Source of the DNA: Sphingobacteriales bacterium
GTDB taxonomy: Bacteria; Bacteroidota; Bacteroidia; Chitinophagales; Chitinophagaceae
NCBI GenBank assembly: GCA_004144185.1
Contig: SEFP01000001.1
Coordinates: 310,001-374,000 of the forward strand
Length of the DNA stretch: 64,000 nucleotides
Direction of reading: 5' to 3'
Shown in pieces: positions 9,116-18,824 of this stretch. Position 1 is the stretch's first letter; every line of letters begins with the position of its first letter. The notes beneath the pieces were generated by a model. That model was not told the DNA's origin and did not search any database. It worked only from the letters and a program-made list of their open reading frames with translations. The translations under genes and the position numbers were made by a program.

Positions 9116-9604
9116 TCAAAGCAATCTGTACGTCTGTTTGACAACACCCATCACAAATGTGCTTTGCACATTGGCGACATTATCGAGCGCGCTGAGGTCG
9201 TTTACATGAAAATGGTAGTAGTCGTCCATATCCCGGCAAACCACCTTCAGCAGAAAATCGAACTGTCCGGAAATCGTCAGGCATTCAACCACGGCATCCA
9301 TGGTCATTACGGCCTCAATGAACTTGCTACCCGCCCGTTTGCTGTGCTCTTTCAACGAGACATAGCAAATCACCATCAGGCTTTTTCCGAGCTTGCGCGC
9401 ATCCAGCACCGCCTGGTACTGCCGGATGACGCCGGTGGCTTCCAATCGACGGATACGCTCATGGACCGGAGTCGGACTGAGACTTACCTGAGCAGCCAGT
9501 TCTTTGACCGAAATACGCGCGTTTGCTTCCAGAATCCGGAGAATAGCCAGATCCGTCTGATCCAGTGTAGGGATATCCGCTGTAGAAGCACTCTGAGAAG
9601 TCAT
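9116..9604 (-). CDS. Lrp/AsnC family transcriptional regulator
   Basis: N-terminal HTH LDQTDLAILRILEANARISVKELAAQVSLSPTPVHERIRRLEATGVI and RAM domain. Confidence 0.95.
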   Translation of the reverse strand: MTSQSASTADIPTLDQTDLAILRILEANARISVKELAAQVSLSPTPVHERIRRLEATGVIRQYQAVLDARKLGKSLMVICYVSLKEHSKRAGSKFIEAVMTMDAVVECLTISGQFDFLLKVVCRDMDDYYHFHVNDLSALDNVANVQSTFVMGVVKQTYRLL

Positions 9605-9636
9605 TTTCCGGAACTTTTAGCTGCCAAACAATATAA

Positions 9637-9685
9637 TAGCAGTGTAAAATACTAAACTACTATCTATTAGCAGCGTATTATACTT
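9637..9685. promoter_or_regulatory. Candidate Lrp-family operator: two 18-bp repeats (9637-9654, 9668-9685)
   Basis: TAGCAGTGTAAAATACTA and TAGCAGCGTATTATACTT, starts 31 bp apart, in the divergent lrp/ahcY intergenic region. Confidence 0.5.
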
Positions 9686-9693
9686 TGGAAAAG

Positions 9694-9701
9694 TACATTT
9701 G
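9694..9701 (+). promoter_or_regulatory. -7 element TACATTTG for ahcY
   Basis: Exact TAnnTTTG, 35 nt before the ATG. Confidence 0.55.
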
Positions 9702-9736
9702 AAAAATCATTCTTTCCGTTAATAGCACTTTCAAAT

Positions 9737-11065
9737 ATGAACACTCAAACCACTAAAGCGATTGATTTTTCGCTGCCGTATAAAGTAAGCGATCTTTCAC
9801 TGGCGGAATGGGGCCGCAAGGAAATCCGCCTCGCCGAAGCCGAAATGCCTGGCCTGATGGCGATCCGCGAAGAATACCGCGACCAGCAGCCGCTGAAAGG
9901 TGCGCGTATCGCCGGTTGCCTGCACATGACGATCCAGACTGCCGTTCTTATTGAGACGCTGATTGCACTGGGCGCAGAAGTAAAATGGTCATCCTGCAAC
10001 ATTTTCTCTACGCAGGATCAGGCGGCAGCGGCAATCGCAGCGGCTGGTATTGGTGTATTTGCCTGGAAAGGACAAACGCAGGCTGAAGCCGACTGGTGTA
10101 TCGAGCAAACCTTGTTCTTTGGTTCCGAAGACCGTCCACTGAACATGATTCTGGATGATGGTGGCGATCTTACCAACATGGTGCTGGATACGTATCCGGA
10201 ACTCATCCAGCATGTACAAGGCATCTCTGAGGAAACCACGACCGGCGTTCATCGCCTGTACGAGCGGGTACAGAACGGCACCCTGCCGATGCCTGCAATC
10301 AATGTCAATGACTCGGTTACCAAAAGCAAATTCGACAACAAGTATGGTTGTAAGGAAAGCCTGGTAGATGCCATTCGTCGTGCTACGGATGTGATGATGG
10401 CCGGTAAGGTAGCTGTCGTAGGCGGTTATGGAGACGTAGGTAAAGGTTCAGCAGAAAGTCTGCGCGGTGCCGGCGCCCGTGTCATCGTGACCGAGATTGA
10501 TCCGATCTGTGCGCTTCAGGCTGCTATGGATGGTTTTGAAGTGAAAAAAATGTCCGATGCCGTTAAAGAAGCCGATATCATCGTGACTGCTTCCGGGTGC
10601 CGCGACCTGATCACCGAAGACCATTTCCGTTCGATGAAAGACAAGGCGATTGTTTGTAACATCGGTCACTTCGACATTGAGATCGACATGGCCTGGCTCA
10701 ACGGTGCCTATGGTCATACCAAAGACACCATTAAGCCACAGGTAGACCTGTACAACATTGAAGGAAAAGACATTATTGTACTGGCTGAGGGACGACTGGT
10801 CAACCTGGGTTGCGCGACTGGTCACCCAAGCTTCGTGATGAGTAACTCCTTCACGAACCAGACGCTGGCGCAGATCGAACTGTGGACGCGTGGCGACCAG
10901 TACGAGAACAAAGTCTATGTACTGCCGAAGCACCTCGATGAGAAAGTAGCCCGCCTGCACCTAGCTAAAATCGGTGTAGAGCTGGATATTCTGACGGATG
11001 CACAGGCTGGTTATCTGGGACTTCCCAAAGAAGGACCGTACAAATCCGAAATGTACCGCTACTAG
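9737..11065 (+). CDS. ahcY: Adenosylhomocysteinase
   Basis: [50 protein letters not shown]-terminal [13 protein letters not shown]. Confidence 0.98.
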   Translation: MNTQTTKAIDFSLPYKVSDLSLAEWGRKEIRLAEAEMPGLMAIREEYRDQQPLKGARIAGCLHMTIQTAVLIETLIALGAEVKWSSCNIFSTQDQAAAAIAAAGIGVFAWKGQTQAEADWCIEQTLFFGSEDRPLNMILDDGGDLTNMVLDTYPELIQHVQGISEETTTGVHRLYERVQNGTLPMPAINVNDSVTKSKFDNKYGCKESLVDAIRRATDVMMAGKVAVVGGYGDVGKGSAESLRGAGARVIVTEIDPICALQAAMDGFEVKKMSDAVKEADIIVTASGCRDLITEDHFRSMKDKAIVCNIGHFDIEIDMAWLNGAYGHTKDTIKPQVDLYNIEGKDIIVLAEGRLVNLGCATGHPSFVMSNSFTNQTLAQIELWTRGDQYENKVYVLPKHLDEKVARLHLAKIGVELDILTDAQAGYLGLPKEGPYKSEMYRY

Positions 11066-11113
11066 TAGATTCATTTTCCGGATAGCATCCGAAAACGAGC
11101 CTCAAAGCCTTTT

Positions 11114-11143
11114 AAAAGAGACGCAATGAATTGCGTCTCTTTT
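11114..11143. terminator. Intrinsic terminator after ahcY
   Basis: AAAAGAGACGCAAT-GA-ATTGCGTCTCTTTT followed by further T residues. Confidence 0.9.
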
Positions 11144-11209
11144 TTTATGCGCCGGATGCGACTCATTCCGGAATCCGAACCCCATCCGCTGGATTCATTC
11201 AATGAATAG

Positions 11210-11217
11210 TAGGTTTG
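11210..11217 (+). promoter_or_regulatory. -7 element TAGGTTTG, 4 nt before a GTG start
   Basis: TAGGTTTG-CAGG-GTG. Confidence 0.6.
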
Positions 11218-11221
11218 CAGG

Positions 11222-12373
11222 GTGAAACGTCCTATTCTGAGAAGTATTTTTTCGCTGGCTGCTGCCGCACTGCTGCTGACGGCCTGTAAAGACAACCCTA
11301 ACGCCATCAACGTCATTGGCGACCTTTCCGGAATGCCGGAGCAATCCGTTTTTCTGGAAGAGCTGCGCTTGTCCGGCGCACAGGTAATTGACAGCACTAC
11401 CAGTACGGCGTCCGGTCATTTTGAACTGGAAGGAACGGCTCCGGAGCCGGGTTTGTACCGCGTCCGTTTAGGAACCCGTGAAGAAGCCTTTGTAATGCTT
11501 TCCGCAGATCGTGGCAATTACGTTGTTAAAGGCGTCTGGGCACAGCCCGAAGGCTTCCGGATCTCCGGAAATGCCGCCACGGCCAGCCTGCAGAGCTTTA
11601 TCGCGGCTACCCGTAAATTTTCCGTCGATTTCAATACGCTGGGAATGGTCATCGACAGCATGCGTGCACAGGGTAAAGACAGCCTGGTTGCACGGGCAGA
11701 ATCCGACATTGCCGCCCGGACTGAAGCCTTTACCCGGTATATCGAGCAGTATGCCGATACCACCCAGTACCTGCCGAATGCTGTGTTTGCTGCGGCCCTG
11801 CTGAATCCGGCAACCGAAGGCGCGTATCTCAGTTCGTTTGCCAAAAACCTGAGCACACGGTTTGATAAAAATGCCACGCTTGCCCGCGAATTCAACATGC
11901 GGATCGACAACAGTGCCAGCGATGCCCAGGCACAGGCCATTGCGGCGTCCGGACCGGCTGTCGGCACCCTGGCACCCGCCATTTCCGCCTCTACGCCCGA
12001 AGGCCAGACCGTAACCCTGGCGTCGCTCAAAGGCAAATATGTACTGGTTGATTTCTGGGCCTCGTGGTGTGGTCCCTGCCGCGCCGAGAATCCCAATGTG
12101 GTCAGTGCCTTCCAGAAATTTAAGGCTAAAAACTTTACAATTCTGGGCGTGTCGCTCGATCAGAAAAAAGCCAAATGGCAGGAAGCGATTGCCAAAGACA
12201 ACCTGACTTGGACGCATATCTCAGACCTGGCAGGCTGGGAAAGCATTCCGGCGCGTGATTATGGCATCCAAAGCATTCCGGCGAATTTCCTGGTTGATCC
12301 ATCCGGAAAAGTCGTGGCCCGCGACCTGCGCGGACCGGACCTCGACGCCAAACTGGCTGAACTGCTGCCCTAG
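11222..12373 (+). CDS. TlpA-like thiol:disulfide oxidoreductase lipoprotein with an N-terminal DUF4369-like region
   Basis: Lipobox LLLTAC; thioredoxin motif VDFWASWCGPCRAENPNV. Confidence 0.9.
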   Translation: MKRPILRSIFSLAAAALLLTACKDNPNAINVIGDLSGMPEQSVFLEELRLSGAQVIDSTTSTASGHFELEGTAPEPGLYRVRLGTREEAFVMLSADRGNYVVKGVWAQPEGFRISGNAATASLQSFIAATRKFSVDFNTLGMVIDSMRAQGKDSLVARAESDIAARTEAFTRYIEQYADTTQYLPNAVFAAALLNPATEGAYLSSFAKNLSTRFDKNATLAREFNMRIDNSASDAQAQAIAASGPAVGTLAPAISASTPEGQTVTLASLKGKYVLVDFWASWCGPCRAENPNVVSAFQKFKAKNFTILGVSLDQKKAKWQEAIAKDNLTWTHISDLAGWESIPARDYGIQSIPANFLVDPSGKVVARDLRGPDLDAKLAELLP

Positions 12374-12402
12374 CAGCCACCCTTAACGGCTATACTCATT
12401 TA

Positions 12403-12432
12403 AAGGTGCGTTCCGGAATCGGAACGCACCTT
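12403..12432. terminator. Intrinsic terminator containing TTCCGGAA
   Basis: AAGGTGCGTTCCG-GAAT-CGGAACGCACCTT followed by a T-run. Confidence 0.9.
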
Positions 12433-12552
12433 CTTTTTTAAACAGACTGTTGGGAAAAGTCCAACCGTTTTTCAAGGCGGTTGCCCGGTCGGATGTCGTA
12501 AATTTGACGAGTGGTGCTGCATGGATCTGATTGCCTAAAGTGCTGATTTGTT

Positions 12553-13797
12553 ATGCGTGTGATTCATACCGCCGACTGGCATCTGGGCCAGCGTTTTTCC
12601 GGACAGTACCGCAGAGAAGAACACGATCATTTTCTGGACTGGCTGTATCAAACCATCTGCGAGCAGCAGGTCGAAGTGTTGGTCATTGCCGGAGACGTAT
12701 TTGACGCCTCGAACCCACCGGCTTTTGCCCAACAACAATACTATGGGTTTCTCGCACGGCTGCTCAGCAGTCCCTGTTGCCGCCATATCATCGTTACAGG
12801 AGGCAATCATGACAGTCCACACCTGTTGCAGGCCGCCAGTCCGGTATTGAAGGCACTGAACATCCAGGTGATTGGTGCGGCTTCGGAAGCCTCTGAGGCA
12901 CAGATTCTGGCGCTTCCCAATACGGAGGTTCCGGAACTTATGGTGGTAGCTGTGCCGTTCCTGCGCGATGCAGACCTGCGACGCAGCCAACCGGGTGAAA
13001 GCAGCGACGCAATTGAGGCACAGGTCAAAGCCGGAATTGAAGCGCATTATCAGGCCCTCTCAGCCTGGTGTGCGCCGTACCGCGAGCGCAACATCCCGAT
13101 CCTGGCGACCGGCCATTTATTTGTTTCGGGCAGTACCCTTTCCGATACCGAACGCAGCATTCACGTTGGCACACTGGGCAGCATCTCGGCAGATTGTTTC
13201 GGAACGCAATTTGATTACGTGGCGCTGGGCCATCTGCACCGGCCGCAACTCGTGGGTGGACAGTCGCACATCCGGTATTGCGGTTCGCCGCTTCCGCTTT
13301 CCTTCAGTGAATGGACCTATCCGCATCAGGTTCTCCAACTGGATTTTAAGGGTGCCGGTTGTCCGGAAATTACGGTGGTGCCGATTCCGCTTCGCCGGCG
13401 GCTGCTTCGCAAAGAAGATTCGCTGGAAAATCTGTTGTTCTTTCTGCAAACCTTCGAAAAGCCCACCGATGAGCTACCACCCTGGCTGGCACTGGTCGTC
13501 ACCGAGACAGCGCAGCCTGAAGAAGCCCGGCGGTTGCTGCGACAGGCAGCGCAGAGTCGTCGGGATCAGCTGATGCTGGCCGAGATCAAAGCCACCGGAT
13601 TGCAGGCCCTTCCGGAAGAAGACGAAACAGCACCGTTGCTTACCCGTGACATTATGGACGACCCGGCCTCCGTATTCCGGAAACTGCTGGATCAGAAGCA
13701 GCTTCCCGACGGGACGGACGCCCGTACCATGCTTGAAAAAACTTTTTTTGAATTGCTGGATGGGTACTACCAGCAACCTAATTCGTCCCGGTCATGA
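12553..13797 (+). CDS. sbcD: Exonuclease SbcCD subunit D
   Basis: HTADWHLGQRF, GDVFDASNPP, GGNHDSP, ATGHLF, LGHLHRPQ. Confidence 0.95.
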   Translation: MRVIHTADWHLGQRFSGQYRREEHDHFLDWLYQTICEQQVEVLVIAGDVFDASNPPAFAQQQYYGFLARLLSSPCCRHIIVTGGNHDSPHLLQAASPVLKALNIQVIGAASEASEAQILALPNTEVPELMVVAVPFLRDADLRRSQPGESSDAIEAQVKAGIEAHYQALSAWCAPYRERNIPILATGHLFVSGSTLSDTERSIHVGTLGSISADCFGTQFDYVALGHLHRPQLVGGQSHIRYCGSPLPLSFSEWTYPHQVLQLDFKGAGCPEITVVPIPLRRRLLRKEDSLENLLFFLQTFEKPTDELPPWLALVVTETAQPEEARRLLRQAAQSRRDQLMLAEIKATGLQALPEEDETAPLLTRDIMDDPASVFRKLLDQKQLPDGTDARTMLEKTFFELLDGYYQQPNSSRS

Positions 13798-16700
13798 AGC
13801 TGCACGCCATTGTCATTCACAACCTGCACTCGCTGACAGCCAAAGTACCGGTAACCATTGCGTTTAACCAGGCCCCGCTTCTGAATTGCAGTTTGTTTGC
13901 GATCACAGGTCCTACCGGTGCCGGTAAAACCACCATTCTGGATGCCCTGACGCTGGCGCTGTATGGGCAGATTGCCCGGCCCGGCACCGAACGGGATGTG
14001 ATGAGTCATGGCGCCGCAGCTTGTAGCGCCGAAGTCATTTTCGAAACCCCGGCAGGCTGCTTTAAGGCCCGGTGGGCCCTGCGGAGAGCGCGGGGGAAAG
14101 CCAACGGAACGTTGCAACCCACCGAGCGCGAACTGGCCGAATATCCTTCCGGAAAAATACTGGCCAATAAGAGTACCGAAGTCGATGCCTTGATTCAGGA
14201 AACCATCGGACTCAACAAGGAGCAGTTTTTAAAATCCGTCTTGCTGGCACAGGGTCAGTTTATGGAGTTTTTGCAGGCTCGGGATGGCGAGCGGGCCGCC
14301 TTGCTGGAAAAGCTCACCGGCACCAGCCTGTACCGGAAGCTTTCAACCGCCTGCTTTGAACAGCAGAAAGCACAGCTGCAACAGTTGGAAGCCCTCCAGC
14401 GCGACACCGAAAACCTGGTGCTGCTTACGGAAGCGGAACGAACCGATCTGGAACAGCAGCGTCAGGAACGAACCGAACAAAGCGTACTCCTGGCTGAGGC
14501 ATTGGCTGTTCTGGATACCGAGCTTCACTGGCATCAGCGCACTACTGCGGTTGACCAGCAGCTTTTCCTTGCAAAAACAGCGCTGCAGGCCGCTCAGGAA
14601 CGGCAAACAGCAGCAGCAGGGTTATACCACCGGTGGGCACAACATCAGGCCGTTTTGCCGTTGGAAGTACCGCTGCATCAATGGAACCACACCCGGCAGG
14701 AGCACGAGTCTATAGCATCTGCGTTGGAACAGGCACAAACCGCGTATCAGCATACCCGGCAACAGATTGCAGAACAGGAACAGTTGCTGTTGCAGGCCCG
14801 GGAGAAAAGCCACTACTGGAAAACGCTTGTAACCACGACGGCTCCGATGCTTCGCGAAGCGATCCGGACCGAAGATGCGCTGGCCGAAAAAAAGGCGAGT
14901 CACCAGCGGGAAGCCGAGCGACTGCTTCAGCTTTCCGGAACAGTCACCCGCCTCCGGCAGCAGACAGAAGCGCTCCAGGCAGCGCTCTATACACAGGAAA
15001 CGACTATTGCAGCTCTCCAGACCTGGTTTGAAGTTCATAAGAAAGACTGCCACCTGGAAACCGTACTGGAGGAACTCACTCCTCAGAGCGTTCAGCTGGC
15101 TACTTACCGTGAACGGCAACAGGCGCTCAGCCAGCAGATAGAAACGGCTATCCGCCAGCGGCAGCAGCTTAAAGAAACCAACAACGAAGTCGAAGCCCGG
15201 CAAGACGAGTTGCTTAAAATAGAAACAGCCATCGAGGCCCGGTTGCTGGATATCAACCATCAGCAACAGGCTCAGAAACAGGCATTCCTGAATCTGAAAC
15301 AGGTGCAAACAGGCGTGTTGCAGCAGCAGCAGGCGTCTATAGACCGGATGCACCGAGCGGTAGAGGCGCTTCGGTTCTTTATCACCCACCATCAAAAACT
15401 TACGCCCGGCCATCCCTGCGACTTGTGCGGAAGTACCGTTCATCCCAATGCCGCGCAGGATCTGAGTGCTATCCACGCCGACCTGACCGAACAGCAGGAA
15501 GCCTTAAACACCCTACTGACAGACCAACAGGAAACCACACGGCTGCTGGCTCAGACAGATGCAGTTCTGGTTTCGCTATCGGAGGTTGATATCGAGACGG
15601 ATCCGGCCACGGTTCTTCCGGAATCCCCCGATGCCCTTCAGGCGCTCCAAACTGAACAACAGCGCCTCCGGGCAACACTGCCGCTAACGCAGGACAACCG
15701 CTTACAGGCGCTCTGGCAGCTCCGGCAAACCCAGGACGCACTGGACCATTGGAGCGTTGAGTTGGTGACCCTGGAAGCCCATGAGCAGGAAGTGCGGAAC
15801 AACCTCGAAGCGCTGGAACTTCATTTCCGGCAAATCGCCGATGCATATGACACCTCTGTTCCGGAACAGGGCGAGCTGGCGTTCATCGAACACCTTCGCA
15901 GCCGCCTGGTGTTTTTCAACACGCAGCAAGCAACTCTGGAAAAATTACAAACTGACTATCAGCATCAGACTTTATTGCGGTCCGGTCAGCTAAACGACCT
16001 GCAGATTCAGGCCTCCGAAGAACAAGCGCGTCAGACCCAGCTTATGGAATTTTCTAAAGTGGTTGCGGCGATGGAAGCACTGCTGCAAAATGCGTATCCG
16101 GCTGCCTTTACTTCCGCTTCCGCGTATCAGCAGCATCTGGACACGCAGTTGAGTGCAGCCGAGCAAACGCTTCAGGAACAGCAGCAGTACCGAACGCAGC
16201 TCGACCAGCAGGCGATTCTGGCCCAACAACGCCAACAGGATCTGAGTCATCAACAGCAACAACTTCTTACTGAAACCCACCAACTGGAACACCAGCTGAG
16301 AACCGGATTGAAGCAAAACAATCTTCCGGACGATTTTGAAGTTGCTGCGCGCATGTTACTTCCCGGTGCCGAGCGGCAATCATCAGAAGCCAGGATCCGG
16401 ATGCTGGAACAGAATCTGACACAGGCACAGGCGGTTTACGAGCAAGCCCAACAGGAACGGGAAACTCATCTTGAACTGGCGCTGTCTGTTCAATCGCTGG
16501 AGGCCATTCACCAGCGCCGCGAAGCGTTGCATAGAAGTTACGATGCCCTTCAACAGGCCATCGGGCAAGGTGGCCAAATTCTGAACGACGACCGCGACAA
16601 GGCGGCCAAACGGTCCGGAACAATGGCAGCAGTACAGGCACAAACCGCTGTAGCTCAACGCTGGCAGGCGTTAAACGATTTGATTGGCTCGGCCAACGGC

Positions 16701-17165
16701 GACCGGTTTGCCAATTTCGCCCAGACGCTTTCACTGGATCATCTGTTGGTGCATGCCAACCTGCACCTGCAACACCTCAGCGACCGCTACCGGCTGCGCC
16801 GGAAAGCAGAAGGGAAAGAAGCACTGGGAATTCAGGTGGAAGACCGCTACCTGGCGGGTATGCTACGGGAAGTCGGCAGCCTTTCCGGTGGCGAAACCTT
16901 TCTGGTAAGCCTTGGACTGGCGTTGGGTCTGGCTGATATGGCTTCAGAGCACACGCCGATCGAATCCTTATTTATCGATGAAGGCTTTGGTTCGCTCGAT
17001 GCCGATGCGCTGGAAGATGCGTTGCAGGCGCTAGAGAATCTACAGGCCCGGGGCAAAACCATTGGCATTATTTCGCACGTAGAACAACTCAAAGAACGGA
17101 TTCCAACCCAGATCGTCGTGCAGAAAATCGGCGACGGCATCAGTAGGATTGAGATTATTGGCTAA
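13794..17165 (+). CDS. sbcC: Exonuclease SbcCD subunit C (SMC-like ATPase)
   Basis: Walker A GPTGAGKTTILDALTLALYG; zinc hook CDLC; signature SLSGGETFLVSLGLALGLAD; overlaps sbcD. Confidence 0.95.
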   Translation: MKLHAIVIHNLHSLTAKVPVTIAFNQAPLLNCSLFAITGPTGAGKTTILDALTLALYGQIARPGTERDVMSHGAAACSAEVIFETPAGCFKARWALRRARGKANGTLQPTERELAEYPSGKILANKSTEVDALIQETIGLNKEQFLKSVLLAQGQFMEFLQARDGERAALLEKLTGTSLYRKLSTACFEQQKAQLQQLEALQRDTENLVLLTEAERTDLEQQRQERTEQSVLLAEALAVLDTELHWHQRTTAVDQQLFLAKTALQAAQERQTAAAGLYHRWAQHQAVLPLEVPLHQWNHTRQEHESIASALEQAQTAYQHTRQQIAEQEQLLLQAREKSHYWKTLVTTTAPMLREAIRTEDALAEKKASHQREAERLLQLSGTVTRLRQQTEALQAALYTQETTIAALQTWFEVHKKDCHLETVLEELTPQSVQLATYRERQQALSQQIETAIRQRQQLKETNNEVEARQDELLKIETAIEARLLDINHQQQAQKQAFLNLKQVQTGVLQQQQASIDRMHRAVEALRFFITHHQKLTPGHPCDLCGSTVHPNAAQDLSAIHADLTEQQEALNTLLTDQQETTRLLAQTDAVLVSLSEVDIETDPATVLPESPDALQALQTEQQRLRATLPLTQDNRLQALWQLRQTQDALDHWSVELVTLEAHEQEVRNNLEALELHFRQIADAYDTSVPEQGELAFIEHLRSRLVFFNTQQATLEKLQTDYQHQTLLRSGQLNDLQIQASEEQARQTQLMEFSKVVAAMEALLQNAYPAAFTSASAYQQHLDTQLSAAEQTLQEQQQYRTQLDQQAILAQQRQQDLSHQQQQLLTETHQLEHQLRTGLKQNNLPDDFEVAARMLLPGAERQSSEARIRMLEQNLTQAQAVYEQAQQERETHLELALSVQSLEAIHQRREALHRSYDALQQAIGQGGQILNDDRDKAAKRSGTMAAVQAQTAVAQRWQALNDLIGSANGDRFANFAQTLSLDHLLVHANLHLQHLSDRYRLRRKAEGKEALGIQVEDRYLAGMLREVGSLSGGETFLVSLGLALGLADMASEHTPIESLFIDEGFGSLDADALEDALQALENLQARGKTIGIISHVEQLKERIPTQIVVQKIGDGISRIEIIG

Positions 17166-17176
17166 GCCATATCAGA

Positions 17177-18721
17177 TTACCCGGCCCAGCCTTCCCGGTC
17201 CAGGCTCCGGTATTGAATGGCTTCTGCCAGATGTTCGGGTCGGATGCCGTCGGATCCGGCTAGATCAGCAATGGTACGGCTTACTTTCAGGATGCGGTCG
17301 AACGCACGGGCCGATAGATTCAGGCGCTCCATGGCGGTTTTGAGCAGGTTCATGCCTGCAGGTGCTACCACACAGATTTCTTTGAGCAGCCGACTGCCCA
17401 TCTGTGCATTGCAGTACACGCCGGGCTGGTCCTTAAAACGCTCGGCCTGTCGCTCCCGCGCACGGATGACCCGCTCGCGCACCGATTCACTTTTTTCGGA
17501 GCGTCCGGTATCGGCCAGTTCACTAAACGGCACCGGGGTCACTTCCACATGCAGGTCGATCCGGTCGAGCAGCGGTCCGGATACCTTGTTGAGGTAGCGG
17601 GACACCATCAGCGGGGAGCAGGTGCATTCCCGTTCGGGATGGTTGTAATAGCCACAGGGACATGGGTTCATAGACGCCAGCAGCATAAACGACGCCGGGA
17701 AATCGATGCTCAGCCGGGCTCGTGAAATGGTGACGCGACGTTCTTCCATTGGCTGGCGCATCACTTCCAGAACGGTGCGCTTGAATTCCGGAAGTTCATC
17801 CAGAAACAACACGCCATTATGTGCCAGGGAAATCTCTCCCGGCTGCGGCACGCCACCGCCACCGACCAGTGCGGCATCCGATACCGTATGGTGTGGAGAA
17901 CGGAACGGACGCTGGGCTACAAGCGAGGTATTGCCCGGTAATTTGCCCGCTACCGAATGAATCTTGGTGGTTTCCAGTGCTTCCTGCAAACTCAACGGCG
18001 GCAGGATGGTAGGCAATCTCTTAGCCAGCATGGTTTTACCGGCACCGGGTGGTCCGATCAGGATCGCGTTGTGACCACCGGCAGCAGCAATCTCCAGTGC
18101 CCGCTTCACATTCTCCTGTCCTTTGACATCGTCGAAGTCGAGGTCGAATTGCGTCTGGGCATAGGCAAACTCTTCCCGGGTATCTACAAACAGCGGCTTG
18201 AGAGCCGTACGTCCTTCCAGAATTTCAATGACTTCTTTGAGATGAGACGCTCCATAGACATCCAGCTGATTGACCAAGGCACCTTCGCGGGCATTTTCCT
18301 TCGGTAGGATCAGCGTCCGGAACTGTTCTTTACGGGCCTGGATGGCAATCGGCAGGGCGCCTTTAATTGGCTTCAGGGTACCATCAAGCGATAACTCTCC
18401 CATCAGTACGAAGGCACTTAGATCTGGACAGTGAATTTGGCCGGACGCGGCCAGCATCCCGATGGCGATGGGCAGATCGTATGCAGCACCTTCTTTCCGG
18501 ATATCGGCCGGCGCCAGGTTGATCACAACTTTTTGCCGGGGACGGTTGTAACCGTTGTTTTTAAGCGCCGAGAAGATGCGTTCCAGACTTTCCTTGACGG
18601 CATTATCGGGCAGTCCCACGATCGGATAGTGGGGCGTTTCGGCCGTTACAGCATCTGCCTCAATCGTAATGGTGATGGCATCCACGCCCATCACCGCCGA
18701 TCCAAAAACCTTTACCAGCAT
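17177..18721 (-). CDS. comM: YifB/ComM family Mg-chelatase-like AAA ATPase
   Basis: [29 protein letters not shown]; Walker A [38 protein letters not shown]. Confidence 0.93.
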   Translation of the reverse strand: [514 protein letters not shown]

Positions 18722-18824
18722 AGCGGGCTAAGATAGGGCGAGCTGCGGATACGATTCCGGAAAAGAGTGCGAACAGGCTGGTTTTTGAGTGCGAATGAAA
18801 CTTAACTATTCCTATCGCCTATTA

